Source of the DNA: Hyphomicrobiales bacterium
Lineage (GTDB): Bacteria > Pseudomonadota > Alphaproteobacteria > Rhizobiales > Rhizobiaceae
NCBI GenBank assembly: GCA_002401155.1
Contig: NVSG01000002.1
Span: 818,599 to 882,598, forward strand
DNA length: 64,000 bases
Direction of reading: 5' to 3'
Shown: in pieces, positions 39,554-48,317 of the stretch
Layout of the letters: each line of letters opens with the position of its first letter
Numbering within the stretch: position 1 is the first letter of the stretch
Notes under the pieces: model-generated
The model's database searches: none
Seen by the model: the letters and a program-made list of their open reading frames with translations, nothing else
Told to the model about the DNA's origin: nothing
Program-made: the position numbers and the translations under genes

Positions 39554-40209
39554 TATGCATTCTCCAATATATTTGATTTGTGTTCAGCTAGTTCGGTGTT
39601 GAAATTCGTCTTCCAATCATTGGGCAGAGCGTTGTAACGGGTTTTGTTTGAGGGTCTGGTACACCATTCGCTTAATGCAACTGTCTCTCCGAATTCGCGC
39701 ATTTCATCGATGAGCGATTGGTAGTCTTCTCTCGATGCTGCCTTGGGCCTTGACGCGCCCTTTACAAATGACCATGGGTCTTCGGTGAACGCGGAAAACG
39801 TCTTCTTGCCATTCCGGTTCTCGTAGGTTTTACAAGGCACCCATACGGCATCCAATGAGTAGAGATACCGACCAATTCCCCATTTTACAGCGGAGCGTTT
39901 GAAGGCATCGGATAGACCGCCTTTTTCCGCTTCTACAGCCGTATCGCCAGCGCCATCTGCTTTCGTTACCCACTCATCGCCAATCTTGATTGAAAGGTAG
40001 CAAATCGTTTTGGCTCCATGGACTTCGTATCGATCTTGCCATCCATCCATGCCGCAGATATCATCAAGGCGGTCCATGACGTTGCGAGCATCCAAATAGG
40101 CAAGCGCTAGAGCCTTGTCCCCATTCTTGGTGAGGGTTTGCGCCCTCCAATGAATATCGCTTTCAGGGAAGTCAGCAGCAAGATGTTTGAGGTCTTCGAC
40201 TGTAGACAT
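39553..40209 (-). CDS. Rad52/22-like single-strand annealing protein
   Basis: 'ALALAYLDARNVMDRLDDICGMDGWQDRYEV...KADGAGDTAVEAEKGGLSDAFKRSAVKWGIGRYLY'. Confidence 0.85.
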   Translation of the reverse strand: MSTVEDLKHLAADFPESDIHWRAQTLTKNGDKALALAYLDARNVMDRLDDICGMDGWQDRYEVHGAKTICYLSIKIGDEWVTKADGAGDTAVEAEKGGLSDAFKRSAVKWGIGRYLYSLDAVWVPCKTYENRNGKKTFSAFTEDPWSFVKGASRPKAASREDYQSLIDEMREFGETVALSEWCTRPSNKTRYNALPNDWKTNFNTELAEHKSNILENA

Positions 40210-40877
40210 TACATTCCTGCCTTCATCATTTTTTCGTGGATTTGTTTGGTGAGGTGAACATCATCCAAGCAATAATCGGCAATCTCCTGATGCTTCCCAT
40301 CACGCCACATTTGAGCGACCATGGAACCATCAACTTCGCCCTTGCCTTTGATACCAAGATTGAACGCCAAGTTGTCGAGGCTGATTGTTCCGTGTTGTCC
40401 TGCCCATGCTGTCATGGTGTCGAATGTATCGTGGCCCCATATTTTTGGGTTTTTCGGAAACCAGCTTGGGAATTTCACACCAAGGCAGATTGCCCGTTGC
40501 CAGAGAAAGCGGATATCAAAGTTATTGACGTTGTGACCAACAATGATTGGTGGGACTTTGAACCCACGCAATGTCTGCGCGAACAACTCCAGCAAGTCTG
40601 TCTCTTTGTTTATGTCGTCTTTAATGTCGAAAGAAACGCCACTGTTTCCATGACTAGGATAAAGCCCAATGCAACACACATGGCCGCGGCCGCCATCAAA
40701 GGAGGTTTTGGAAATAGCTTCATCTACCGCCGCTGGCTTTTTGTCCTTTTCCCAGACGGCTATGCTCTCCGGTTTTTTGATGTTGCCGGGGGCAGTGATT
40801 GTTTCAGCAATACGCGCCTTTACAGCATCGTTTTGACTTGGAATTGTCTCAATATCGAGGTATAAATAATCCATCAA
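40209..40877 (-). CDS. DEDD-type 3'-5' exonuclease (PolB-like)
   Basis: 'YLYLDIETIPSQ', 'IVGHNVNNFDIRFLWQRA', 'DYCLDDVHLTKQI'. Confidence 0.85.
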   Translation of the reverse strand: MMDYLYLDIETIPSQNDAVKARIAETITAPGNIKKPESIAVWEKDKKPAAVDEAISKTSFDGGRGHVCCIGLYPSHGNSGVSFDIKDDINKETDLLELFAQTLRGFKVPPIIVGHNVNNFDIRFLWQRAICLGVKFPSWFPKNPKIWGHDTFDTMTAWAGQHGTISLDNLAFNLGIKGKGEVDGSMVAQMWRDGKHQEIADYCLDDVHLTKQIHEKMMKAGM

Positions 40878-41058
40878 ATCACCTGTTCGTTTAGGAGTTT
40901 TTCGGCAAGTTGTTTGCCTTCTTTGTAGCTACCAGCGTCTTTGCAAAGTTGATCAAAGGCCGATATGAATTGAGCCTCGAAATAGCCTTCATAATTCCCA
41001 TCGGAGTTTGAACGCCGCGCTTCAATCTCATCGTGATAATGCTCTTTAAGACGGGCCA

Positions 41059-41619
41059 TTATTTCGCTCCCCGTTTCTTCGGAGATACATCTTTGGCACC
41101 AGTAGAAAGAAAGCTTTCAAACTTGGAGATACGAAGTTCATATCCTTCAACTTCCGCAACGCATTCGCTTTCTATGCGAAGGGTCAAATTGGTGAATTTC
41201 AACTGGTCGTTTGTCTCGCGCTCGTTGATCGCATCAATGTCTTTGCGAAGTTGGGCAAGTTCATCCATGCGTTTTGTGGAGCGCTCTTGAAGTTGTGTAT
41301 CTTGTTGCTCCAAATACGAGGCAGAAGATGCCCGGCGCTCATCTATCCGCTGGCGGCACTCTGTAATTACATCATGCGCCCAGTCGTCTTCTCTGGCGTT
41401 TGTAGCCAAGGAACCTTCGGATAGTTCCGTGAGCTTTGCTTCGGTGCGCACGGCGATATCTGTTGCGTCCTCATCGGACATTTTGGGCGTGTCTGCGGTG
41501 GCGAGATTGTGCGTGTTTTTGATCTGATTTTTCAGCGCGACCGCAAATTCTTCTGTTGTGATAATTTCATTGGCAGATTGTTCGTCAACCCGACGTGTTG
41601 CTGCTACTGTTGCGTTCAT
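41059..41619 (-). CDS. hypothetical phage coiled-coil protein
   Basis: 'MNATVAATRRVDEQSANEIITTEEF...'; heptad-like helical C-terminal half. Confidence 0.55.
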   Translation of the reverse strand: MNATVAATRRVDEQSANEIITTEEFAVALKNQIKNTHNLATADTPKMSDEDATDIAVRTEAKLTELSEGSLATNAREDDWAHDVITECRQRIDERRASSASYLEQQDTQLQERSTKRMDELAQLRKDIDAINERETNDQLKFTNLTLRIESECVAEVEGYELRISKFESFLSTGAKDVSPKKRGAK

Positions 41620-41849
41620 AGTTCTTTCTCCGGTGTGGTGGTTGGGGGAGGGGTGCGGGAGTTCCAAGCGTCAATCGCCTGTTCTTTGCTTTTGAAGGTT
41701 TTAGTGCGTAACCCGCATGGCCTTCTTCGGCATTCAACATGAGCGCGCCGGACCACATGTGGGCAGACTTTCCCAATGCGCTTTACTTTCGATGCCACGT
41801 AAGACTTGCCGCCGCAGCATGGGCAACGTTCTAATTTATCGCCCATCAT
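41616..41849 (-). CDS. Lar-family-like zinc-ribbon protein
   Basis: 'LERCPCCGGKSYVASKV...SKEQAIDAWNSRTP'. Confidence 0.7.
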   Translation of the reverse strand: MMGDKLERCPCCGGKSYVASKVKRIGKVCPHVVRRAHVECRRRPCGLRTKTFKSKEQAIDAWNSRTPPPTTTPEKEL

Positions 41850-42310
41850 CCATCTCCCTTTAGAGTAGTGGTTGGGGAATCTGTTTGGGCTTGGGAAAGG
41901 GCGGCGCGAACATCATCACCGGCATTTCTCATGCGTTCGGATAAGGTGGCCAAGAACTGCTTGTCCTGCTCCTGCCGCTCGCTCACATGTTTGCCTGGAT
42001 GATTGCAGTGAATAACCCAAAACTTATCCTGCGCTTCAAACAGTTTGGTTTGAGCCTTCTCCAAAGCCTCTATTAACGGCTGGTGTGAATTGACTGCTTG
42101 GACTATGAGGTTGCGATAAATGGAATCTTGTTCGTTGTTTCCAGTGGACACAGTGAAGCCAATAACTGCCCCATCATTGTCAAATATAGGTGCCCAATTG
42201 ACTACGCCATCCATGGGGTCTTGGTGGTCTACATCCCAATCGGTATAGTCCTCACCCGTTTTTGATAATGGCAGTTTGGTTTCTCTATCGATCACCTGGT
42301 TTACCTCCAC
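41846..42310 (-). CDS. hypothetical phage protein
   Basis: 154-aa ORF, 4-nt overlap with neighbour. Confidence 0.55.
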   Translation of the reverse strand: MEVNQVIDRETKLPLSKTGEDYTDWDVDHQDPMDGVVNWAPIFDNDGAVIGFTVSTGNNEQDSIYRNLIVQAVNSHQPLIEALEKAQTKLFEAQDKFWVIHCNHPGKHVSERQEQDKQFLATLSERMRNAGDDVRAALSQAQTDSPTTTLKGDG

Positions 42311-42590
42311 GGGCTTTGGATTGAGCGGCGCGAGCGGCGATCATGGCGCGGCCCAATTCTGGGTCGAAAGCGTTTCCAACGTGTGTTACAAACATTTTCG
42401 TCATGCCTTCCAAAGCCGCATACAGGTCTTTAGAGGCGGATATCAAATGGATGTTTTTTGGCCAATCTCCGTCTCGCCCTTTGCTAAAATGAACAACCAC
42501 TTCGTTGTCATCGCCAACCACAATATGCTGGTTCGGAAACATCGGGTTTTCTTTGGCGACCCATTCGCCTTTGGTCCATTCCTCAGCCAT
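42285..42590 (-). CDS. hypothetical phage protein (start MAEEWTKGEW)
   Basis: Start codon overlaps stop of the 50-aa ORF at 42590-42742. Confidence 0.55.
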   Translation of the reverse strand: MAEEWTKGEWVAKENPMFPNQHIVVGDDNEVVVHFSKGRDGDWPKNIHLISASKDLYAALEGMTKMFVTHVGNAFDPELGRAMIAARAAQSKARGGKPGDR

Positions 42591-42742
42591 TACACTAACC
42601 TTCCAATTTGAAATGAAATCTCTGCAAGGAAAGCGAATTTCCAAGCAACAAAACCAAATGTTCCAACTGCCCCAATCGCAACAAAATCGCGAAACATAGG
42701 GAAGGGGATATCTAGGTTGAAATAGTCGGAGATACGGGTCAC
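42590..42742 (-). CDS. 50-aa predicted membrane microprotein (GTG start), absent from ORF track
   Basis: (M)TRISDYFNLDIPFPMFRDFVAIGAVGTFGFVAWKFAFLAEISFQIGRLV; GTGA overlap upstream, TAATG overlap downstream. Confidence 0.6.
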   Translation of the reverse strand: MTRISDYFNLDIPFPMFRDFVAIGAVGTFGFVAWKFAFLAEISFQIGRLV

Positions 42743-43539
42743 GAGGACAATTCCTTAATTGCCCAAGAGCGTTCGCCGTTGGTTGTGGTGAGGCAGATTT
42801 CTACATTTGTAAACATATCCTTACGGCCATTTTGGGTACCGAAATAAAGCTCACCACGGTCTGCAAAACGTGCGAGAATGGGGAATTTAGAAACACTCAC
42901 CTTTGGCTCTATCCAGCGCTGAAAAGCTACAATGAGACTGCTCTTTGACCAGTCGTATTCGGATGCCCAAGCCTTTGCATTAATGCCGCTGGTGGTGGCA
43001 ATTTTACATTCAAAATCACCCTCAACCATCACATCTTGACCGTTGAAACCTTCCCAATCGCCCCATTCACCTTCTATCTCTGGAGCGGGGGATTGAAGCA
43101 GTTCGAAACGATACTTTCGGATAGGATTGCGAATATTGGTTGTGGTCCATGCAATATTTGCCGGAGCGGTGTATGCGTGTCGCGAGCCGTCCATAGTCTC
43201 CACTTCGAACCTCACTCCTTCTGCAAAGCTCTTGGGCGCTCCTATGTTTTCAGTCCACTCGCCGTAATTGATTGTTGGAGCGGGGGATTGTTCTATTTCA
43301 AAGCAGTAACGCTTGATGTTCCCGGCTCCCGTACCCCGATCCCAAACGAGCGACTTTGGAGCGATACACACAGAAACACCGCCGCTATTGTATTCGACTT
43401 TGAAGTGCTGGCCTTCATGGAACTCAGGCTCTACACCTGTATTACCAATCCATGGGTCGTATTGAATGAGAGAGGTCATTTGCTTATTGCTTTCCTTTGG
43501 GGAGGGAGAGGGCGGGGTTTTAGGCTGATGGAGAGTCAT
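42739..43539 (-). CDS. hypothetical phage protein
   Basis: 266-aa ORF; internal repeats (NYGEWTENIGAPKSFAEGVRFEVET / EGEWGDWEGFNGQDVMVEGDFECKI). Confidence 0.6.
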   Translation of the reverse strand: MTLHQPKTPPSPSPKESNKQMTSLIQYDPWIGNTGVEPEFHEGQHFKVEYNSGGVSVCIAPKSLVWDRGTGAGNIKRYCFEIEQSPAPTINYGEWTENIGAPKSFAEGVRFEVETMDGSRHAYTAPANIAWTTTNIRNPIRKYRFELLQSPAPEIEGEWGDWEGFNGQDVMVEGDFECKIATTSGINAKAWASEYDWSKSSLIVAFQRWIEPKVSVSKFPILARFADRGELYFGTQNGRKDMFTNVEICLTTTNGERSWAIKELSS

Positions 43540-44140
43540 CGGAAGTGACGGCAGGTTCCCAACCTTTCGAGAGCCAAGCCTTGTCCAATTTGTCTTTCGA
43601 CTTGTGAATCATCTTGCCGTTTACAGCTTCATAGAATTCGGACCTATCGCCCCAAACATTGCTGTAACCGCTCTTGATCATAAAATCGGGATGGGTTTTT
43701 AAGAGCTTCTCAACCGTTCTTTGCGCATCCATATTCACGCTACGAAACGTGTCTGGGTAACCTTGATCATGGTGCCAAGAGTGGCCGTAATCGCAACCAA
43801 CCTTTGATAGATCAAATTGCCGATTTTCGTCACGGCTCCAGTAAGGAAGGCTTTCAGCGAACGTTACTTCTGTGTCAAAAAGGTCGTGGTCAGACAAGGC
43901 TTTTGGGTAGGCATTGAATCCGCTCTCATGACGAACACATTTAAACTCATCCCACCGGTGTGGGTACATTTGCTCTGGAATTAAAAGATAATAGCACCAT
44001 GTTCCCGGGTGATACTCAGCGCCTTCGTATTCAGCGCCAGTTCTATGCCCGTGATGAGAGAGAACATAACCAACTCCCATGTGGGTTTTGCGCCAAGTTG
44101 TTGCGCCTTCAAGCATTTCTTCAAATGTCGGGGTCATCAC
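43520..44140 (-). CDS. hypothetical phage protein
   Basis: 206-aa ORF in collinear array. Confidence 0.6.
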   Translation of the reverse strand: MMTPTFEEMLEGATTWRKTHMGVGYVLSHHGHRTGAEYEGAEYHPGTWCYYLLIPEQMYPHRWDEFKCVRHESGFNAYPKALSDHDLFDTEVTFAESLPYWSRDENRQFDLSKVGCDYGHSWHHDQGYPDTFRSVNMDAQRTVEKLLKTHPDFMIKSGYSNVWGDRSEFYEAVNGKMIHKSKDKLDKAWLSKGWEPAVTSDDSPSA

Positions 44141-44382
44141 GCTGCCTCCCTGTCTTCACGGGCGGATTTTTCGGTGGGTTGTTCAATCCAACCTAGATTG
44201 AATTCGAATCCCTCATGCTTCACTCTGGAAGCCAGTTTGTCTTTGCGAAATTCTGGCATGCTCCACCGACCAGAGATTGGGTAGTGGTAGGCAAAAATCT
44301 CTTGAGCTTCGGCCTCGTCATAAGCGTATCCAATGATTGTTCCGAGCGCATTTTCGACTGGATAATTTACGTAATCCATCAC
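44137..44382 (-). CDS. hypothetical phage protein
   Basis: 81 aa, 4-nt overlaps on both sides. Confidence 0.55.
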   Translation of the reverse strand: MMDYVNYPVENALGTIIGYAYDEAEAQEIFAYHYPISGRWSMPEFRKDKLASRVKHEGFEFNLGWIEQPTEKSAREDREAA

Positions 44383-44699
44383 GAAGCCCTCCCAGCAAAT
44401 CCATACTGAGAATGTGCGATACGGTGTTCGCGGTTAGGGTCAGATGGTCGTTTATGTTCGAGACGAGAAATTGCAGAAGCGGCCAAACCATCAAACAACA
44501 CGCATTCACGATTGGAAGGCGCTAGAATTGTTTGGGCGTTCAGGTGATCTTTAACGGCGCTTTCAATGGTGATTTTGGTTACGGAGATTTCTCCGTCCGT
44601 ACCATCTTGATCGAATTCAACCTCAGCATCACAATGACCTATTACACAGCCATCAATGCGGATTTCTAATTCTTCAAATTCTTGCTCGAAATATGACAT
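44379..44699 (-). CDS. hypothetical phage protein; first gene of leftward early operon
   Basis: 106-aa ORF downstream of the 44.75-44.79 kb operator cluster. Confidence 0.55.
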   Translation of the reverse strand: MSYFEQEFEELEIRIDGCVIGHCDAEVEFDQDGTDGEISVTKITIESAVKDHLNAQTILAPSNRECVLFDGLAASAISRLEHKRPSDPNREHRIAHSQYGFAGRAS

Positions 44700-44742
44700 T
44701 TTACGTTTCCCAATCCGTTGTTCTTGAACCCAAAATAGGAAA

Positions 44743-44793
44743 CAACACGCAACATGTCAACATAAATAATGTTATACAACACAAATTATGTTG
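44743..44793. promoter_or_regulatory. OL-like operator cluster (2 strong sites + 1 degenerate site)
   Basis: CAACATAAATAATGTTA 44758-44774; CAACACAAATTATGTTG 44777-44793; degenerate CAACACGCAACATGTCA 44743-44759. Confidence 0.7.
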
Positions 44794-44870
44794 ACGAAAC
44801 GACAGTAAGTGAGGTAATTACAGGGCTTAAACGAATAAAATATTTCTGAAAAAGAAGAGGATTTAGCCAG

Positions 44871-45641
44871 TTGAGTGATGCCGAAAATGGACCAAACAAA
44901 GAACCAACCGCCGAAGAAAAGCGAACTTTCTCTTCGTGGAAATTCACTATGATTGATGGGATTGTAGCCGATACCAGATTAAAAGACGGGGAGAGAGTTT
45001 TTGCTATTGCTGTGTTGCAACACGTCAACATAACTACCGGGCTCGCTTGGCCTTCGTTGGCGCGAATTGCTGCAATTATGGGGTGTGGTTATTCCACTGC
45101 AAAAAGACACAGCGCGAAATTGGCTTCGTTGGGCTGGCTGGATAGGGAGCGACAAAGACGGCAAGGTTCATATTTTTACACGTTCAACGATGAGCATTTG
45201 GAGGATATCAAGCAACTGTCAGAAGAGCGGACAGAACTTGCGGATATTGAAGAGCAAAGACGATATAGATTAAACGCCGAGAGCTCACTCCTGACCCCTT
45301 GGCAATCACGCCGAGAGCTCATTTCGCGCACGCCCGAGGGCTCATATGACGACTCTGCCGAGAGCTCACTCCTGACCCCAGAACACTTAGATACTGAACT
45401 ACCTATAGGAACACCTTTATTAGCGGGGCAGGGAAAAGAAATTATTGAGGTCAGTGATTGTGGTACTGTACCTGAAACAGCAATCTTTGATCGTATCGCT
45501 GTAGAATTAGGAAAATTAGGCTGTCAGCCAGAAGAAATTAGATCAATCAATGTTCAATCGCAAAAAGAGGATTGGAGTATGGTCGACGCCGATATAGCCA
45601 TCTCGAATTATCAGGAAAGGAAACGCAATGAATCAGTTTGA
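44871..45641 (+). CDS. phage replication/HTH_36-type protein (TTG start)
   Basis: 'LKDGERVFAIAVLQHVNITTGLAWPSLARIAAIMGCGYSTAKRHSAKLASLGWLDRERQ'; repeat-containing linker. Confidence 0.7.
   Translation: MSDAENGPNKEPTAEEKRTFSSWKFTMIDGIVADTRLKDGERVFAIAVLQHVNITTGLAWPSLARIAAIMGCGYSTAKRHSAKLASLGWLDRERQRRQGSYFYTFNDEHLEDIKQLSEERTELADIEEQRRYRLNAESSLLTPWQSRRELISRTPEGSYDDSAESSLLTPEHLDTELPIGTPLLAGQGKEIIEVSDCGTVPETAIFDRIAVELGKLGCQPEEIRSINVQSQKEDWSMVDADIAISNYQERKRNESV
45276..45368 (+). repeat. Four iteron-like copies of GCCGAGAGCTCA within the replication gene
   Basis: 45276-45287, 45310-45321, 45333-45344 (CCCGAGGGCTCA), 45357-45368; copies 1 and 4 extend to GCCGAGAGCTCACTCCTGACCCC. Confidence 0.8.
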
Positions 45642-45897
45642 ATTGTTCGACAAAGAACCGGAACAGCCAGATCGAAGCAATGTGATTAATTTCCAATGGT
45701 ATTTGATCAGGCGGCGGGTAATTACAGTTGAGCGCCACCATTTACCGCAGTCAGCCACTTTGCTGTTGCATCCTGATACGCTCAGACGAATGGGTTGGAA
45801 CGAAGACGGCACGCCACCTGATGACGTGAAAGCGCTTTAGCCGGCGCACAAAGGACCATCATTTAGATGAGCTATGCCCATATTTCAAAGGTGTATA

Positions 45898-46047
45898 ATG
45901 GCAGAAATTGTTGAAATCGTCTCCGAATCGACATATATCCAGTTTAGAGCAAGGCATATAAAGTACCCCTTATGTGCCAATTGTGCTAAGATAAACCCCG
46001 AACCAATCCCTTCAACACTTTGTAACGTTTGCGTAATAAAGTCGTAA
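45898..46047 (+). CDS. 49-aa zinc-ribbon-like microprotein, absent from ORF track
   Basis: MAEIVEIVSESTYIQFRARHIKYPLCANCAKINPEPIPSTLCNVCVIKS; CxxC-x12-CxxC; AAGG 5' of start. Confidence 0.55.
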   Translation: MAEIVEIVSESTYIQFRARHIKYPLCANCAKINPEPIPSTLCNVCVIKS

Positions 46048-46134
46048 TTGCGCCAAAGGGATCGGTGTGCTTAAATCTAACTTGTTCTGGTTTTGGGAGG
46101 AATCCCTGGCTGATAAGTTGGGAAGGAACAGAAA

Positions 46135-46590
46135 ATGAAACACGTCACTGCTATTGCTGTTGCTGAAGCCATTATTCGCCTAGGAAACAAGGAAGACAAA
46201 CCCCTTACACCTATGGCGCTGCTCAAGCTCGTGTATCTTTGCCACGGATGGAGTCTTGCTTTGCGAGGTGAGCTGCTCATCAGGGAAGAAGTCGAAGCAT
46301 GGCAATACGGCCCTGTTGTCCCGGAGCTTTATCATGCCGTCAAGGAATTTCGATCCAACGCCGTAATCCATATATCTACTGGCGGTGGTGCTGCTGATAA
46401 ACTGAGCGATGAGCAAGAATCTCTAGTTGGCTCAGTTTATGATTCTTATAAGCATTTGAGTGGAACCCAACTCTCTGTGCTAACGCACCAGCCGGGGACT
46501 CCTTGGTCTGAAACTTGGAATAAGGGTGGAAAGAATGCCACCATTCCAACCTCTTTGATTGAGGAACATTTTAAAGAGCTGGCTGGTTAA
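46135..46590 (+). CDS. Panacea/DUF4065 (SocA/GepA-like) domain protein
   Basis: 'LTPMALLKLVYLCHGWSLALRGELLIREEVEAWQYGPVVPELYHAVKEF'. Confidence 0.85.
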   Translation: MKHVTAIAVAEAIIRLGNKEDKPLTPMALLKLVYLCHGWSLALRGELLIREEVEAWQYGPVVPELYHAVKEFRSNAVIHISTGGGAADKLSDEQESLVGSVYDSYKHLSGTQLSVLTHQPGTPWSETWNKGGKNATIPTSLIEEHFKELAG

Positions 46591-46601
46591 GTTTTTTCGA
46601 G

Positions 46602-47012
46602 ATGACCAGAAAACCAAAAAGCGTTTCAAAACAATTTGTAGTTCCAAGAGCTGATGCTCCGACAAGTGATGACGCTAAAGCCCAAAAAGAATCTATCAGT
46701 TTTACTTTGGGTAAGGATATATCCGACAAAAAACTAGGATTGCAAATTGAAAAATTAGATATGGATGGAGCCGTTCAAGGGCATCTTCATAATCTGATTG
46801 TCTGTTTTTTGTATCTTGCTTTCTTGTTACTTGCAGCATGCGCATTTGTTATGGTTTGGCACTTCGTGGTGCCTGAAAGTTGGTTGTTCTTGACGGATGT
46901 TCGACTAGAGAAATTGCGATCTTTTTTATTCTCTGGTGGTGTTGGAGCAGGGGTGACTGCATTGGCGAAAAGTAAGCTAGTATCAAAAGAAGAGAATGGC
47001 TCATTATTGTGA
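46602..47012 (+). CDS. membrane protein, possible toxin partner of the Panacea protein
   Basis: Two hydrophobic stretches 'LIVCFLYLAFLLLAACAFVMVWHFVV' and 'FLFSGGVGAGVTALA'. Confidence 0.6.
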   Translation: MTRKPKSVSKQFVVPRADAPTSDDAKAQKESISFTLGKDISDKKLGLQIEKLDMDGAVQGHLHNLIVCFLYLAFLLLAACAFVMVWHFVVPESWLFLTDVRLEKLRSFLFSGGVGAGVTALAKSKLVSKEENGSLL

Positions 47013-47262
47013 TGACCGGCACCTCTCTCCAGTCCAAAGCCATAGACGATGTAACCACCATCCTAGAGCAATCATTCGCTCAGACAGCAACTTCTGAAGA
47101 GCGTGAGGCAATATGTGAGGCGGTGCTGGCAAGTGTTGCCGGTGCGTTGGGTATTATCTCCGTTATGCGGGATGAAGATAATCCAAGTGACATGGTGAAG
47201 CTGGCGCATCAGATCGTTGAGCTTTATATTGCGAAACAGCCGCGATAGTAAGTTCTCGGCAT

Positions 47263-47454
47263 TCAGTCAGACTTTGGTTTCCATTTAGAAAAAGCGAAAA
47301 TCCAAAGCAGAACCACATTAACCAGTGGCACAGCCATCAAAAGACTCAGGGCAGGGGGCCACCCAGATCGTTTAAAGATACGCCAAAACGGTATTACCAA
47401 CAAAGCGGCGTAGAACGCCACTATCCCAATTTGCCAAATCCCAATTTGTCCCAT
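47263..47454 (-). CDS. small two-TM membrane protein
   Basis: 'IGIVAFYAALLVIPFWRIFKRSGWPPALSLLMAVPLVNVVLLWIFAF'. Confidence 0.6.
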   Translation of the reverse strand: MGQIGIWQIGIVAFYAALLVIPFWRIFKRSGWPPALSLLMAVPLVNVVLLWIFAFSKWKPKSD

Positions 47455-47500
47455 GATTTATCCTTACATCCTATGTATACGGCCAATGGCCCCCGAATTT

Positions 47501-48244
47501 CTATCGCGTAAACCGTCTCAAATATCGCCCGATAATATGAACTTCGTCTTCATTGCGTTGCTGCACTGAATGTTCAGGGTTGTCAGAGGAAATATCGAAG
47601 GTCTTTATCTCTGCGCCGGGCGGTGAAGTGAGCGTGAGGCGTTTAACAGTTATCCCGCCGTAATCATCCAAAAGCGCATAAAGCCCGTCCGGAGATGGGA
47701 TGCGGTGGCTTGTATCCACAAATACCACGTCTCCATCTTCAATGGTTGGCATCATTGAATCGCCCTGCACTGGAAAGGCCGCAACCACTGTATTCGAAGC
47801 GTTCATGGATGTAAGCATCCAGTCAGGCAATCTCCAATGATCTCGAACCGCCTCAGCTGCGAAAGTCATACCGTTTGAATTGGTCTGTTGAATGATAGTA
47901 ACGCCGCCGCCACCCAAACCACCCTTTACATCAACTTCAGGGATTGTCCCGTCTGGAATACCTTCTGCACCATTGATGCTTGAAATGGTGGAAATGATGG
48001 AAGCGGCATCTGTTAAGGTGGGGTCGGTTACCTCCAAGGCGTCTCCGCCAAAATAAAGCCAACCAGGCTCTACCCCAAATTTCCTTGCGTACTGCTTAGC
48101 TTCATCCGCACTAAATTCATTTTGCCCATTTTCATGCGCCCGATATGTGCTTGCCGGTACTCCAAGGGATTCCGCTGCCTTTGTTGCTGAGCCAAAGTTT
48201 GCGCCTTTGCGCGCCTGTAAAAGTCGTTGTGCCATTGATTCCAT
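47501..48244 (-). CDS. CI-like S24 family repressor (HTH + LexA/S24 peptidase)
   Basis: 'MAQRLLQARKGANFGSATKAAESLGVPASTYRAHENGQNEFS' and 'VQGDSMMPTIEDGDVVFVDTS...YALLDDYGGITVKRL'. Confidence 0.9.
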   Translation of the reverse strand: MESMAQRLLQARKGANFGSATKAAESLGVPASTYRAHENGQNEFSADEAKQYARKFGVEPGWLYFGGDALEVTDPTLTDAASIISTISSINGAEGIPDGTIPEVDVKGGLGGGGVTIIQQTNSNGMTFAAEAVRDHWRLPDWMLTSMNASNTVVAAFPVQGDSMMPTIEDGDVVFVDTSHRIPSPDGLYALLDDYGGITVKRLTLTSPPGAEIKTFDISSDNPEHSVQQRNEDEVHIIGRYLRRFTR

Positions 48245-48247
48245 TTT

Positions 48248-48306
48248 GAACATAAAGCATTACACGCAACATAAATCATGTTGACTATACGACACAAATA
48301 ATGTTA
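48248..48306. promoter_or_regulatory. OR-like operator cluster between cI and cro
   Basis: CAACATAAATCATGTTG 48267-48283; CGACACAAATAATGTTA 48290-48306; degenerate GAACATAAAGCATTACA 48248-48264. Confidence 0.7.
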
Positions 48307-48317
48307 TTTCTATTTTT

